DNA from: an uncultured Bacteroidaceae bacterium
GTDB lineage: Bacteria > Bacteroidota > Bacteroidia > Bacteroidales > Bacteroidaceae
DNA: 64,000 bases
NCBI GenBank assembly: GCA_905236985.1
Contig: CAJORF010000130.1
Coordinates: 1-64,000, forward strand
Direction: 5' to 3'
Below, one piece after another: positions 42,654 through 52,265 of this stretch; the first letter of the stretch is position 1, and each line of letters opens with the position of its first letter. The translations under genes and the position numbers were made by a program. The notes beneath the pieces are model-generated. The model searched no databases. It was not told where the DNA came from and saw nothing but the letters and a program-made list of their open reading frames with translations.

Positions 42654-44015
42654 ATGGAAGAGAAGCTTACAGAAAGGCTCTATGAGCTGTTTATTCAGCA
42701 CCCGGAAGTGACTACAGACAGCCGTCGCTGTCCAGCGGGGAGTATGTTCTTCGCTTTGAAGGGAGAGTCATTCGACGGTAACTATTTTGCCGCGAAAGCC
42801 TTGGAGACAGGTTCTGCAGTGGCTGTGGTTGATGACTCCGCAGTTGTACCAGCAGGCGACGAGCGGTATGTCCTCGTGCCAGATGTGCTGCAGGCGCTAC
42901 AAGCATTAGCCGCACATCACCGCCGGCAGTTCAAGGGACCTGTGCTGCAGGTGACCGGCACCAACGGCAAGACAACAACAAAGGAGCTTTTGGCGGCGGT
43001 GCTGAGCCGACGGTATCGTGTGCTGTACACCCAAGGCAACCTGAACAACCATATCGGCGTGCCGTTGACGCTGCTGCGGTTGCGCCCCGAACATGAGCTG
43101 GCCATCATTGAGACGGGCGCCAACCATCCCGGCGAGATCGCATTCCTGACGGATATCGTGCAGCCAGACTATGGGCTGATCACGAATGTCGGTCGTGCTC
43201 ACCTCGAGGGCTTCGGCTCCTTCGAGGGTGTGAAGCGCACCAAAGGCGAGCTGTATGACTTCTTAGGGCAAAAGCCTACGGCACAGCTCTTTGTCAATGC
43301 CAGCAGCAAGGACATACTCGGTATGCTGGCAGAGCGGGACATCGACATCAACACGGGAAAATGTATTGTCTACGCGCACGAGGGTGAAAAGACGGATGCC
43401 CTTTGCTACGGCGCCGTGATGCGCTGTGACCCCATGCTCCATATTCGTTGGACGGGCAGGGACGGTGTCTCATACGAGGCCGCCACGCAGCTCATCGGCG
43501 ACTACAACCTGGACAATGTGCTGGCAGCCGTGGCGGCAGGTCTACACTTCGGCATCAGCGCCAAAGACATCGCTGCGGCGCTGGAAGGCTACCATCCAAG
43601 CCTGGGACGGTCGGAATACCGAAAGACCGTGCACAACGAGCTGATTATCGACGCCTACAACGCCAACTTGACCTCGATGATGGCGGCGCTGGCGAACTTC
43701 AGGAACATCGAGCAGCCGAAAAAGATGGTGATATTAGGCGACATGAGGGAGCTGGGCACAGCAAGCGAAGCGGCACACAAGACTGTGGTCGAGGCGGTAT
43801 TCGATGGCGGGCGGATCGAACGGGCTTGGTTTGTCGGGGAGAATTTCGAGGAAGCATTGAAAGGAGTCTGTAAGCCCGACGGGATCGAAATAACATGTTT
43901 CAAGGATGTAGAGGCCGTGAAGCAGGAGATCGAGAAGACGCAACCTGATGGCTGGCTCATCCTCATCAAGGGATCGAACAGCACCAAGTTGCACCAATTG
44001 CCGGACATTCTTTAA
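42654..44015 (+). CDS. murF: UDP-N-acetylmuramoyl-tripeptide--D-alanyl-D-alanine ligase
   Basis: A 453-residue Mur ligase that adds D-Ala-D-Ala to the UDP-MurNAc-tripeptide in the cytosol. The N-terminal UDP-binding domain has TDSRRCPAGSMFFALKGE. The central ATPase domain has the P-loop TGTNGKTTTKEL and then ETGANHPGEI, TNVGRAHLEGFG. The C-terminal ligase domain has IIDAYNANLTSM, ILGDMRELG and LIKGSNSTKLH. The length is normal. It lies 52 nt upstream of pdxB on the same strand. Confidence 0.96.
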   Translation: MEEKLTERLYELFIQHPEVTTDSRRCPAGSMFFALKGESFDGNYFAAKALETGSAVAVVDDSAVVPAGDERYVLVPDVLQALQALAAHHRRQFKGPVLQVTGTNGKTTTKELLAAVLSRRYRVLYTQGNLNNHIGVPLTLLRLRPEHELAIIETGANHPGEIAFLTDIVQPDYGLITNVGRAHLEGFGSFEGVKRTKGELYDFLGQKPTAQLFVNASSKDILGMLAERDIDINTGKCIVYAHEGEKTDALCYGAVMRCDPMLHIRWTGRDGVSYEAATQLIGDYNLDNVLAAVAAGLHFGISAKDIAAALEGYHPSLGRSEYRKTVHNELIIDAYNANLTSMMAALANFRNIEQPKKMVILGDMRELGTASEAAHKTVVEAVFDGGRIERAWFVGENFEEALKGVCKPDGIEITCFKDVEAVKQEIEKTQPDGWLILIKGSNSTKLHQLPDIL

Positions 44016-44066
44016 CCACGATACAAATGATGTATATCCCTCATATTCTTCTGATTCTATGAAAAG

Positions 44067-45104
44067 ATGAAGGTTGTTGTAGACGATAAGATTCCATACA
44101 TCCAAGAAGCGCTGCAAGAGATAGCAGACGAGGTGGTGGTGAAGGCGGGCAGCAAAATCGGTGCTGCCGACGTCCGTGATGCTGACATCCTTGTGGTGAG
44201 AACACGCACGCGATGCGACCGCCACCTCTTGGAGGGCAGCCGCGTGCAGCTTGTGGTGACAGCCACCATTGGCTACGACCACATTGACACAGCATACTTA
44301 GCGTCGGCAGACATCAGCTGGACGAACTGTCCGGGCTGCAATGCAACGAGCGTGGCACAATATGTTGCCAACAGCCTCCTGCTCCTGCAACGCGACCGCG
44401 GCTTAGACCTCCAAACGTCGACTTTGGGCATCGTGGGCGTGGGCCATGTGGGGACAGCGGTCATGGAGGCCGCACGGCGATTAGGAATCGCACGCATCCT
44501 GGCCAATGACCCACCCCGCGAAGCGGCTGGCGAACAACTGCCCGACGGTATGCCCTGGACAGACCTCACCACGCTGGTGCGCGAGGCAGACATCATCACC
44601 CTGCACACGCCACTCACGGCAGAGGCTCCTTATGCCACTTATCACCTCATTGATGCACAATTCATTGGGCAGATGAGGCGCCGTCCCGTCATCATCAATG
44701 CTGGACGGGGAGGGCTCATTGACGAACAGGCTTTGGAAGCCGCCATCGATGCGGGCACGGTTCGCGACGTGGTACTCGACACTTGGGAGCATGAGCCAAA
44801 TATCAGCCACACCTTATTAAATAAAGTATATATAGGCACCCCACATATCGCAGGCTACAGCGCCGACGGTAAGGCCAACGCCACACGTATGACCCTCACA
44901 GCCATCTGCCGCCATCTCGGCCGTCCGATGACTTTCGACATCCAACCGCCAGCGCTACCTGCCGACTTCGTCCCCGCAGCTTCGCCTGAGGAGCTGGCGC
45001 TACAGCTCTACAACCCGCTCACCGACAGCAAGCGTCTGAAGGCTTGTCCCGAAGCTTTCGAGCAGTTGCGCGGGAGCTATCCCTTGCGTCGCGAGCACTT
45101 GTAA
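44067..45104 (+). CDS. pdxB: Erythronate-4-phosphate dehydrogenase
   Basis: A 345-residue D-2-hydroxyacid dehydrogenase of the PdxB subfamily, which oxidises 4-phosphoerythronate in DXP-independent PLP synthesis. It starts [12 protein letters not shown] and has [16 protein letters not shown]. The Rossmann motif is [12 protein letters not shown]. The catalytic Arg is in [10 protein letters not shown], then WEHEPNIS with Glu, and His in [13 protein letters not shown]. The C-terminal dimerisation segment is shorter than in E. coli but recognisable. Confidence 0.93.
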   Translation: MKVVVDDKIPYIQEALQEIADEVVVKAGSKIGAADVRDADILVVRTRTRCDRHLLEGSRVQLVVTATIGYDHIDTAYLASADISWTNCPGCNATSVAQYVANSLLLLQRDRGLDLQTSTLGIVGVGHVGTAVMEAARRLGIARILANDPPREAAGEQLPDGMPWTDLTTLVREADIITLHTPLTAEAPYATYHLIDAQFIGQMRRRPVIINAGRGGLIDEQALEAAIDAGTVRDVVLDTWEHEPNISHTLLNKVYIGTPHIAGYSADGKANATRMTLTAICRHLGRPMTFDIQPPALPADFVPAASPEELALQLYNPLTDSKRLKACPEAFEQLRGSYPLRREHL

Positions 45105-45159
45105 AAAATGTAGCCAAAAGACACAGAACGCTTTCATCTTGCACACGGAGGGGGCGTTT

Positions 45160-45181
45160 GTGCATAAATGTGCACTTTTTT
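45160..45181 (+). terminator. Terminator-like hairpin after pdxB
   Basis: GTGCA-TAAATG-TGCAC is followed by T6, 56 nt after the pdxB stop and just ahead of the acpP promoter. The stem is short (5 bp). Confidence 0.45.
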
Positions 45182-45190
45182 GCCACTTTT

Positions 45191-45222
45191 TTTGGACATG
45201 TGAAGATTTTGTACGACCTTTG
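45191..45222 (+). promoter_or_regulatory. Promoter of acpP-fabF-rnc
   Basis: TTTG (45191-45194), a 20-bp spacer and GACCTTTG (45215-45222) match the Bacteroidota consensus except for G in place of the first T of the -7 box. The predicted leader is about 50 nt. Confidence 0.65.
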
Positions 45223-45276
45223 CACCCCGAAAAATGGAAGGTATATTCTAAACATAACATTTTAAACACAACAATT

Positions 45277-45510
45277 ATGTCTGAAATTGAAAGCAAAGTA
45301 AAGGATATCATCGTCGACAAGCTTGGCGTTGATGCTAATGAAGTGAGTGCAGAAAAGAGTTTCACCGGTGACCTCGGTGCAGATTCTCTGGATACCGTAG
45401 AACTAATCATGGAGTTCGAGAAAGAGTTCGGTGTCTCCATTCCCGATGACGAGGCTGAGAAGATCTCCACCGTCGGCGACGCTATCGCTTACATTGAAGC
45501 ACATCAGTAA
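45277..45510 (+). CDS. acpP: Acyl carrier protein
   Basis: A 77-residue acidic ACP. Ser37 in [10 protein letters not shown] is the 4'-phosphopantetheine attachment site. The start at [10 protein letters not shown] gives the standard length; a longer frame would extend upstream through the promoter. It carries growing acyl chains for FabF and FabH, both encoded in this window. A repeat-rich 110-nt gap separates it from fabF. Confidence 0.97.
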   Translation: MSEIESKVKDIIVDKLGVDANEVSAEKSFTGDLGADSLDTVELIMEFEKEFGVSIPDDEAEKISTVGDAIAYIEAHQ

Positions 45511-45524
45511 TCCCCTTTTCGACT

Positions 45525-45606
45525 GAGCTGACGAGTTAACGAGTTAACAAGTTGACAAGTATTTCTTTAACAAGCTTGCCACTCGATAACTCGTCAGCTC
45601 GTCAAC
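45525..45606. repeat. GAGTTAAC tandem/inverted repeat in the acpP-fabF gap
   Basis: GAGCTGACGAGTTAACGAG (45525-45543) is complementary to CTCGATAACTCGTCAGCTC (45582-45600) with one mismatch. In between are further 8-9-bp units (GAGTTAAC, AAGTTGAC). The gap would form one long hairpin in the acpP-fabF RNA. Confidence 0.75.
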
Positions 45607-45621
45607 CATTTTATATCATTT

Positions 45622-46890
45622 ATGGAATTAAAAAGAGTTGTGGTAACCGGTCTCGGTGCCGTCACACCATTAGGCAACAGCGTCGAAGAGACGTGGAAGA
45701 ACCTGGTGGCGGGAGTGAGCGGCGCTGCACCCATTACCCATTTTGACACCTCAAAATTCAAGTCGCAGTTTGCCTGCGAAGTGAAGAACTTCAATCCCGA
45801 AAACTTCGGCATAGACCGCAAGGAGGCCCGCAAGATGGACCTCTACTGTCAGTATGCCGTCGCTGCAGCCAAGATGGCCGTTGAGGACTGCGCTGTAGAT
45901 CTGGAAGCTGTCGACAAGAACCGCGTAGGCGTCGTCTTCGGCGTCGGTATCGGCGGCATCAACACCTTCGAGGATGAAATTGGGGCTTACGGCCGTACGG
46001 GTGCCGAGATAGGTCCTAAGTTCGGTCCGTTCTTCATCCCCAAGATGATCTCCGACATCGCTTCCGGACATATCAGCATCATCTATGGCTTCCATGGCCC
46101 CAACTATACGACGACATCTGCCTGTGCCTCCAGCACGCACGCCCTGGCCGATGCCTTCAATCTCATCCGTTTGGGCAAGGCCGAAATCATCGTAGCCGGA
46201 GGTGCCGAGGCCGCCATCTGCGAGAGCGGCGTGGGCGGCTTCAACGCCATGAAGGCCATCTCCACCCGCAACGATGATCCTCAGCGCGCCAGCCGTCCTT
46301 TCAGCGCCAGCCGCGACGGTTTCGTCATGGGCGAAGGTGCCGGCTGCCTCGTTCTCGAGGAGTTAGAGCACGCCAAAGCCCGTGGTGCAAAGATCTATGC
46401 CGAAATGGTGGGTGAAGGCATGAGTGCCGACGCCTATCACATCACGGCCTCCCATCCCGAAGGTTTGGGCGCTAAGTTGGTGATGCAGAACGCCCTGGAA
46501 GATGCTGGCATGAAGCCCGAGGACATCGATTATATTAATGTTCACGGCACATCGACGCACGTCGGCGACATCTCCGAGGCTAAGGCCATCAAGGAACTCT
46601 TCGGCGAGCACGCCTACAAGCTCAACATCTCATCCACCAAGTCGATGACGGGTCACCTCCTTGGTGCTGCCGGTGCCGTCGAGGCCATGGCCAGCGTCCT
46701 GGCCGTGCAGAACGACATCGTGCCGCCCACCATCAACCACGAGGAGGACGACAAGGACGAAGAGATCGACTACAACCTGAACTTCACGTTCAACGTTGCT
46801 CAGCAACGTACAATCCGCGCCGCACTAAGCAACACGTTCGGCTTCGGAGGACATAACGCCTGCGTGATCTTCAGGAAATATGAAGGATAA
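45622..46890 (+). CDS. fabF: Beta-ketoacyl-ACP synthase II
   Basis: A 422-residue thiolase-fold condensing enzyme for chain elongation with malonyl-ACP. The nucleophile is Cys168 in TTTSACASS. The two catalytic His are in INVHGTSTHVGD and SMTGHLLGAAG. GFGGHNA stands near the C-terminus. The order acpP-fabF-rnc is a conserved Bacteroidota arrangement. Compared with the family there is a short acidic insert near the C-terminus (EEDDKDEEID). Confidence 0.97.
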   Translation: MELKRVVVTGLGAVTPLGNSVEETWKNLVAGVSGAAPITHFDTSKFKSQFACEVKNFNPENFGIDRKEARKMDLYCQYAVAAAKMAVEDCAVDLEAVDKNRVGVVFGVGIGGINTFEDEIGAYGRTGAEIGPKFGPFFIPKMISDIASGHISIIYGFHGPNYTTTSACASSTHALADAFNLIRLGKAEIIVAGGAEAAICESGVGGFNAMKAISTRNDDPQRASRPFSASRDGFVMGEGAGCLVLEELEHAKARGAKIYAEMVGEGMSADAYHITASHPEGLGAKLVMQNALEDAGMKPEDIDYINVHGTSTHVGDISEAKAIKELFGEHAYKLNISSTKSMTGHLLGAAGAVEAMASVLAVQNDIVPPTINHEEDDKDEEIDYNLNFTFNVAQQRTIRAALSNTFGFGGHNACVIFRKYEG

Positions 46891-46896
46891 GTTCCC

Positions 46897-47724
46897 GTGT
46901 TCGTACGCAACAACTTAATAGACCGTATCAAGCTCCCCTTCCGCAAGGACAGGGAGCTTTGCGCGTCTATCTATTACATCCTGGGCTTTTATCCCCACCA
47001 CACTGGCTACTACAAGCTGGCCCTACAACACAAGTCCACTGCCAAGCACGGCAAGCGGAGTGCTGGCGAGCACAACGAGAGGCTTGAATATCTGGGAGAT
47101 GCCGTATTGGAGTCCATCGTCAGCGACATCGTATACCACCATTTCTCCGACCGTCACGAAGGCTTCCTGACCAACACGCGCAGCAAGATCGTGCAGCGCG
47201 ACACGCTCAACCGTCTGGCTCGCGACATCGGATTGGAACAGCTCATACATAGCAACAGTCACTCCAATTCGCACAACAGCTATATGGGCGGCAACGCTTT
47301 CGAGGCGCTGATGGGTGCCATCTACCTCGACCGCGGTTATGATGCCTGCATGTTCTTCATCCGCAACCGCATCATCGGACGGTTTGTGAACCTCGACTCG
47401 TTGGCTGCCAAGGAGGTGAATTTCAAGTCGAAAATCATTGAATGGGCACAGAAGAACCGCGTACACGTGGAGTTCCGGTTGATCGACGAGAAACGAGACC
47501 AGTACGCGTCACCAGTTTTTGTGACACGCATACTCCTCGAAGGACTGGATGGAGAGACTGGACAAGGCTATTCCAAAAAGGAAAGCCACCAGATGGCTGC
47601 CAAAGCCACACTGAAAGTGCTGAAAACAGACAAACAGCTCGTGCAATCCATCTTTGATGCGAAGTCACGCCGCACAGCGCAGGAAGAAGCCCCGACAGCC
47701 ATCGTACCCGAAACCGAGGAATAA
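46897..47724 (+). CDS. rnc: Ribonuclease III
   Basis: A 275-residue double-strand-specific endoribonuclease that processes rRNA and structured mRNA. The signature is HNERLEYLGDAVLESIVSD at about residues 58-76, with a second acidic cluster in NAFEALMGAIYLD. A dsRNA-binding domain is at about residues 170-245 (YSKKESHQMAAKATLKVL). A GTG start 6 nt after the fabF stop gives the N-terminus FVRNNLIDRIKLPFRKDREL, usual for Bacteroidota Rnc. An acidic ~25-residue tail follows. Confidence 0.95.
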   Translation: MFVRNNLIDRIKLPFRKDRELCASIYYILGFYPHHTGYYKLALQHKSTAKHGKRSAGEHNERLEYLGDAVLESIVSDIVYHHFSDRHEGFLTNTRSKIVQRDTLNRLARDIGLEQLIHSNSHSNSHNSYMGGNAFEALMGAIYLDRGYDACMFFIRNRIIGRFVNLDSLAAKEVNFKSKIIEWAQKNRVHVEFRLIDEKRDQYASPVFVTRILLEGLDGETGQGYSKKESHQMAAKATLKVLKTDKQLVQSIFDAKSRRTAQEEAPTAIVPETEE

Positions 47725-47736
47725 AGATTGAACACC

Positions 47737-49245
47737 ATGAGCATCACATCGCTGTCACGTCCATTCATTTTGCGCCGCTGCCGTAGCATAGATACCTACG
47801 CACAAGAGGCAGAAACTCTTCAGAGAAAGGTGCTGCGTCACCTGCTACTTGCAGCTCAAGGCACCGAGTGGGGACAAAAACACCATTACCCAGACATCAA
47901 GACATACGAACAATTTGCCGAAACGTGTCCCGTGACCTCCTACGATGATTTGAAGGCCGACATCGATCGTATGCGCCAAGGAGCCAAGGATATCCTTTGG
48001 CCAGGACGCGTGAGATGGTATGCCAAATCCAGCGGCACGACCAGCGACAAGAGCAAGTTCATCCCCGTCTCGCCACAAGAACTGAAAGACACACACTATG
48101 CCGGAGGCTTCGACAGCGTAGCTCTCTATCTGCAGAGCCATCCTGAAAGTCGCATCCTTGACGGTCGAGCACTCATCTTAGGCGGTTCCCATGCACCGAA
48201 CTACAACCTGAAACATTCACTTGTAGGCGACCTGAGTGCCATTCTCATCGAAAATATCCATCCGCTCATCAACCTTGCACGGATACCAAGCAAGAAGACT
48301 GCCCTACTTCAAGACTTCGAGCAAAAACGCGACCGCATAGCACGTGAGGCACTGCATCGTAACGTGACCAATATCAGCGGCGTGCCTTCTTGGATGTTGT
48401 CTGTACTTACCAGAGTCATAGAGCTATCTGGCAAGGAGCACCTCACCGATGTGTGGCCGAACTTGGAAGTCTTTTTCCACGGCGGTGTAGCCTTCACTCC
48501 CTACTGCGAGCAATACCGTCGGCTCATTCCCAGCGATAAGATGTCATATATGGAGACATACAACGCCAGCGAGGGTTTCTTCGGCATTCAGAATGATCCT
48601 ACTGACCCTGCGCTTCTCCTGATGATTGACTATGGCATCTTTTTCGAGTTTATCCCTATGGATGAGATCAATAGCCCAAAGCCACACGCCATACCACTGT
48701 GGGAAGTGAAGAAAGGCAAGAACTATGCCATGGTTATCACCACATCCAGCGGACTTTGGCGTTATCTCATCGGCGATACAATCCGTTTCACCAAGACAGA
48801 GCCCTATAAATTCGTCATCACCGGACGCACAAAGTTCTTCATTAACGCTTTCGGTGAAGAGCTGATTGTGGATAATGCAGAGAAAGGACTGAAGCGGGCG
48901 TGTGCCGCAACGGGTGCTGAGGTATTGGAATATACAGCCGCGCCTGTCTTCATGGACGAAGAAGGGAAATGCCGACATCAGTGGCTCATCGAGTTCTCAA
49001 AGTCACCCGCTGACATCGAACTATTTGCAGAAACGCTCGATAAGGCACTACAGGAGATCAATTCCGACTATGAAGCCAAGCGCTTTAAGGATATCACGTT
49101 ACAACGTTTGGAGCTCATCGAAGCTCGTCCAGGACTTTTCCACGATTGGCTCAAGCGGAAAGGGAAGTTGGGCGGACAGCACAAGGTGCCTCGGCTAAGC
49201 AACAACCGACAGCATATCGAAGAAATGCTGAAACTGAATAAATGA
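47737..49245 (+). CDS. GH3-family (auxin-responsive promoter type) adenylating enzyme
   Basis: About 502 residues of the GH3 acyl-acid-amido synthetase superfamily. It shows WYAKSSGTTSDKSKFIPVS (ATP-binding loop), EVFFHGGVAFTPY, YMETYNASEGFFGIQ and YRYLIGDTIRF-like motifs (here WRYLIGDTIRF). Plant members conjugate amino acids to hormones. The bacterial Bacteroidota homologues are widespread, but their substrate is unknown. The ATG at 47737 is chosen over a TTG three codons earlier. It follows rnc by 12 nt, so is probably cotranscribed. Confidence 0.9.
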   Translation: MSITSLSRPFILRRCRSIDTYAQEAETLQRKVLRHLLLAAQGTEWGQKHHYPDIKTYEQFAETCPVTSYDDLKADIDRMRQGAKDILWPGRVRWYAKSSGTTSDKSKFIPVSPQELKDTHYAGGFDSVALYLQSHPESRILDGRALILGGSHAPNYNLKHSLVGDLSAILIENIHPLINLARIPSKKTALLQDFEQKRDRIAREALHRNVTNISGVPSWMLSVLTRVIELSGKEHLTDVWPNLEVFFHGGVAFTPYCEQYRRLIPSDKMSYMETYNASEGFFGIQNDPTDPALLLMIDYGIFFEFIPMDEINSPKPHAIPLWEVKKGKNYAMVITTSSGLWRYLIGDTIRFTKTEPYKFVITGRTKFFINAFGEELIVDNAEKGLKRACAATGAEVLEYTAAPVFMDEEGKCRHQWLIEFSKSPADIELFAETLDKALQEINSDYEAKRFKDITLQRLELIEARPGLFHDWLKRKGKLGGQHKVPRLSNNRQHIEEMLKLNK

Positions 49246-49385
49246 AAAATGAAAGAGTGAAAAGTGAATAATAAAAATTACTATCAATATGTCAAAGAAC
49301 TCTGGGACGTGATCTCAGGGAGAAGAGTGTTGTCATTTCGCAACTCATCTATTTACTTTTCACTTTCCATTCTTTCTTTTTACCT
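49241..49385. repeat. GAAAAGTGA inverted repeat spanning the start of the Ig-like lipoprotein gene
   Basis: TGAAAAATGAAAGAGTGAAAAGTGAA (49243-49268) is roughly complementary to TTACTTTTCACTTTCCATTCTTTC (49353-49376). The right arm encodes the hydrophobic signal-peptide core (SLSILSF) of the next protein. Confidence 0.6.
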
Positions 49386-51318
49386 CTTCGTATCTGCCTG
49401 TGCCAATATTGGTTCCCCCGACGGAGGGCCTTACGATGAGACCCCCCCACGTGTCGTGACCAGCAATCCCCTCAATCAAGCCACCAACTCAGATAAACGT
49501 AAGATCTCCATTCTCTTCAATGAATACGTGAAGATTGAAAACGCCAGCGAGAAGGTCATCGTATCGCCACCACAGACAGAAGCTCCCAACATACGCGCAG
49601 TTGGAAAGAGCGTGCGTATCGATCTCTTCGACACCCTGCAGGCTAACACTACATATACGGTCGATTTCTCTGATGCTATCGTTGATAACAATGAGGGGAA
49701 TCCAATGGGCAACTACACTTTCTCCTTTTCAACAGGAGACCATATCGACACAATGGAAGTGTCTGGATATGTGCTCAATGCTGAAGACCTAGAACCAGTA
49801 AAAGGTATTCTCGTTGGTCTCTACGAGGAGAATGAGGAGGGCATCGTTCCCGACAGTCTTTTCCGCACGCATCACTTCGATCGTGTCAGTCGCACAAACG
49901 GCAGCGGGCGTTTCGTCATCAAAGGTGTAGCACGCGACAAGCGTTATCGAGCATTTGCCCTGAAGGATATGGACGGCGACTTCATGTTTAGCCAAAAGGG
50001 GGAGATCATTGCCTTCGACACAACACTATTCACATCAAGTTGTGGTCCCGACATACGGCTGGACACCATCTGGCGTGACTCCACACACTACGACAGCATC
50101 CAACCCGTTCACTACACCCATTTCTATCCTGATGACATCGTGCTACGTTCCTTCCTCGAAGAAGGTCAGGATCGTCATTTGTTGAAGATACAACGCGATT
50201 TGCCCGAATCATTCACAGTCTTCTTCACCGCACCCTCCGATACTTTACCACACATTCAAGGCCTCAGCTTTGAAGGCGATGGAGGATTTATCGTTGAGCC
50301 ATCCCTCAAAGGCGACACCGTGACCTACTGGATCCCGGACACGACGTTGGCATACGCAGACACGCTGGCCCTGGTGCTCTCCTACTTAGACACCGACACG
50401 CTCCACCAGCTTGTATGGAAGGCCGACACACAGTATATTGTGCCTAAAACGAGCCATGCCAAGCAGTTGAAAGAGCTGGAGAAGAAGAATGAGGAATGGG
50501 AAAAGGAGCAAAAGAAGAAAGCGAAACAGAACAAGAACTATGAGCCCGAGCCCAACCCCAACCTCGTCACCTATCTCTCATTAGAGTGCAAGCCCAGCGG
50601 CACAATCGACCCCAACCAATATCCCATTTTCACGTTCTCCGAACCCGTGACGGCACCCGATTCCTCGGCTATTCACTTCAAGATCAAAGTCGATTCACTT
50701 TGGGAAGATGCTCCATTTCGCTTTGAGTCCATTGAAAACAATCCACGTAAGTTCCAACTCTTTGCAGAATGGGAATTGGAGAATCAATATACCTTGGAAA
50801 TTGATAGCGGAGCTGTCATAGGAGCCTTAGGACATACGAACAAGCCCATCAAACAAGACTTCCGAACGCGTAAGGAAGATGACTATGGCGAACTGTTCGT
50901 GAAGATTATTGGCGAAGATAAAAACGTCATCGTGCAACTGCTCAACTCGTCCGACAAGCCCGTGCGTACAGAATACGTCAAGGACAACGGCTTTGCAGAG
51001 TTCTACTACCTCAAACCTGGTGACTACTATATGCGGTGCTTCGTGGATCGCAACGGTGACGGCGTATGGACTACTGGCGATTACGACAGCGGAACGGCAC
51101 CCGAAGAAGTGTTCTATTTCAAAGAAGCCTTCCCCATCAAGGCCAAGAGGGAATTCAAACAGGACTGGAACATTCGGAGCGTACCCGGCATGAAACAGAA
51201 GCCTGCAAAAATCACCAAGCAGAAGCCAGATAAAACCAAAGATATCAAGGCACGTAACAAGGAACGAGACGCTGCCATGGAACGCGAGTCACGCAAACGA
51301 GGTGCAAGTGGAAGATAG
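49264..51318 (+). CDS. Ig-like domain (SbsA/Big_5 type) surface lipoprotein
   Basis: Up to 684 residues. The lipobox is FVSACANIGSPDGGP (Cys about residue 46 from the GTG at 49264). A GTG at 49327 would give a more normal signal peptide, so the start is uncertain. An N-terminal Big_5 Ig-like domain has PPRVVTSNPLNQATN, ISILFNEYVKI and NYTFSFSTGD. Carboxypeptidase-like and further Ig-like modules follow. A charged coiled stretch (KELEKKNEEWEKEQKKK) stands near residues 398-420, and the C-terminus is very basic. It is typical of Bacteroidota outer-surface lipoproteins of unknown function. Confidence 0.8.
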   Translation: MNNKNYYQYVKELWDVISGRRVLSFRNSSIYFSLSILSFYLFVSACANIGSPDGGPYDETPPRVVTSNPLNQATNSDKRKISILFNEYVKIENASEKVIVSPPQTEAPNIRAVGKSVRIDLFDTLQANTTYTVDFSDAIVDNNEGNPMGNYTFSFSTGDHIDTMEVSGYVLNAEDLEPVKGILVGLYEENEEGIVPDSLFRTHHFDRVSRTNGSGRFVIKGVARDKRYRAFALKDMDGDFMFSQKGEIIAFDTTLFTSSCGPDIRLDTIWRDSTHYDSIQPVHYTHFYPDDIVLRSFLEEGQDRHLLKIQRDLPESFTVFFTAPSDTLPHIQGLSFEGDGGFIVEPSLKGDTVTYWIPDTTLAYADTLALVLSYLDTDTLHQLVWKADTQYIVPKTSHAKQLKELEKKNEEWEKEQKKKAKQNKNYEPEPNPNLVTYLSLECKPSGTIDPNQYPIFTFSEPVTAPDSSAIHFKIKVDSLWEDAPFRFESIENNPRKFQLFAEWELENQYTLEIDSGAVIGALGHTNKPIKQDFRTRKEDDYGELFVKIIGEDKNVIVQLLNSSDKPVRTEYVKDNGFAEFYYLKPGDYYMRCFVDRNGDGVWTTGDYDSGTAPEEVFYFKEAFPIKAKREFKQDWNIRSVPGMKQKPAKITKQKPDKTKDIKARNKERDAAMERESRKRGASGR

Positions 51319-51379
51319 GAAAAGTATTAAACCTTCCACATCCAGTGCTGTCCTAATGAAGACAAAACACTGATATGAA

Positions 51380-52201
51380 ATGAAGAAACTTCTAATGCTT
51401 GTGACTTGTCTGTCGGTGATTCCCTCATTGGGGATAATGGCACAATGTCCGTTGGAGAACAAAGCCTTCAATGCTGGTGAGAGGCTCGACTATCAGCTCT
51501 ATTTCAACTGGCAATTTATTTGGATCAAGGCAGGCACAGCGTGCTTGGATATCCAAGATGCGACCTACGAGGGCAAACGCGTCTATCGCGCCTCACTCAT
51601 CACCCGTGGCAGCAAGCGTACAGACAAATTCTTCATGATGCGCGACACGCTCAGCGGTTACTTCACCCACGACCTCATGCCTTTGTACTACCGCAAAGGC
51701 GCCCTCGAGGGCAAACGCTACTACATCGACGAAGCACGCTACAGCTATCCTGGTGGTGGAAAAACTCACGTGCGCCAGCGCTTCATCACCCACGAAGGCG
51801 AACTCCTCACCAACGAATGGGAAGGTAACAGCTGCGCCTTCGACATGGTCAGTATGATGATGCGTGCCCGTTCCTTCGATCCTTCTCAGTATCGCGATGG
51901 CCAACGCATCCTCTTCCCTATGGCGGACGGTTGCAAAGTGCGCGAAGCAACCCTCATTTTCCGTGGTCGCAAGAAATTCAAGATGGAATCTACAGGTATC
52001 ACATACAACTGCCTGGTTTTCTCTTTCGTCGAGTTCAAAGGAAAGAAAGAGAGAGAAGTAGTGACCTTCTACATCACCGATGATGACAACCACATGCCAG
52101 TGCGTTTAGACCTCTACTTACGCTTCGGTACGGCAAAAGCTTTCCTCAGCAACCAAAAAGGACTGAGAAACCCACAGACATCGATCATCAAACGGAACTA
52201 A
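51380..52201 (+). CDS. DUF3108 domain-containing exported protein
   Basis: A 273-residue protein with signal peptide (LLMLVTCLSVIPSLGIMAQ). The DUF3108 signature is F.AGE.L.Y.L.FNW.FI..G.A.., then YRGSLITR-like YRASLITRGSKR, FDMVSMMMRARS and a C-terminal ITDDDNHMPVRLDLYLRFGTAKAFL. Members are periplasmic or envelope proteins of uncertain function. It follows the Ig-like lipoprotein by 61 nt and ends at a strong hairpin. Confidence 0.85.
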   Translation: MKKLLMLVTCLSVIPSLGIMAQCPLENKAFNAGERLDYQLYFNWQFIWIKAGTACLDIQDATYEGKRVYRASLITRGSKRTDKFFMMRDTLSGYFTHDLMPLYYRKGALEGKRYYIDEARYSYPGGGKTHVRQRFITHEGELLTNEWEGNSCAFDMVSMMMRARSFDPSQYRDGQRILFPMADGCKVREATLIFRGRKKFKMESTGITYNCLVFSFVEFKGKKEREVVTFYITDDDNHMPVRLDLYLRFGTAKAFLSNQKGLRNPQTSIIKRN

Positions 52202-52202
52202 C

Positions 52203-52240
52203 ACGTAAGCAGGGGAGGTAGCAACCTCCCCTGCTTACGT
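52203..52240. terminator. 17-bp hairpin between the convergent DUF3108 and C1 peptidase genes
   Basis: ACGTAAGCAGGGGAGGT and its exact complement enclose the loop AGCA; TTTATGG follows. It probably stops transcription from both sides. Confidence 0.8.
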
Positions 52241-52265
52241 TTATGGAATCTAAAACGATGGCGAG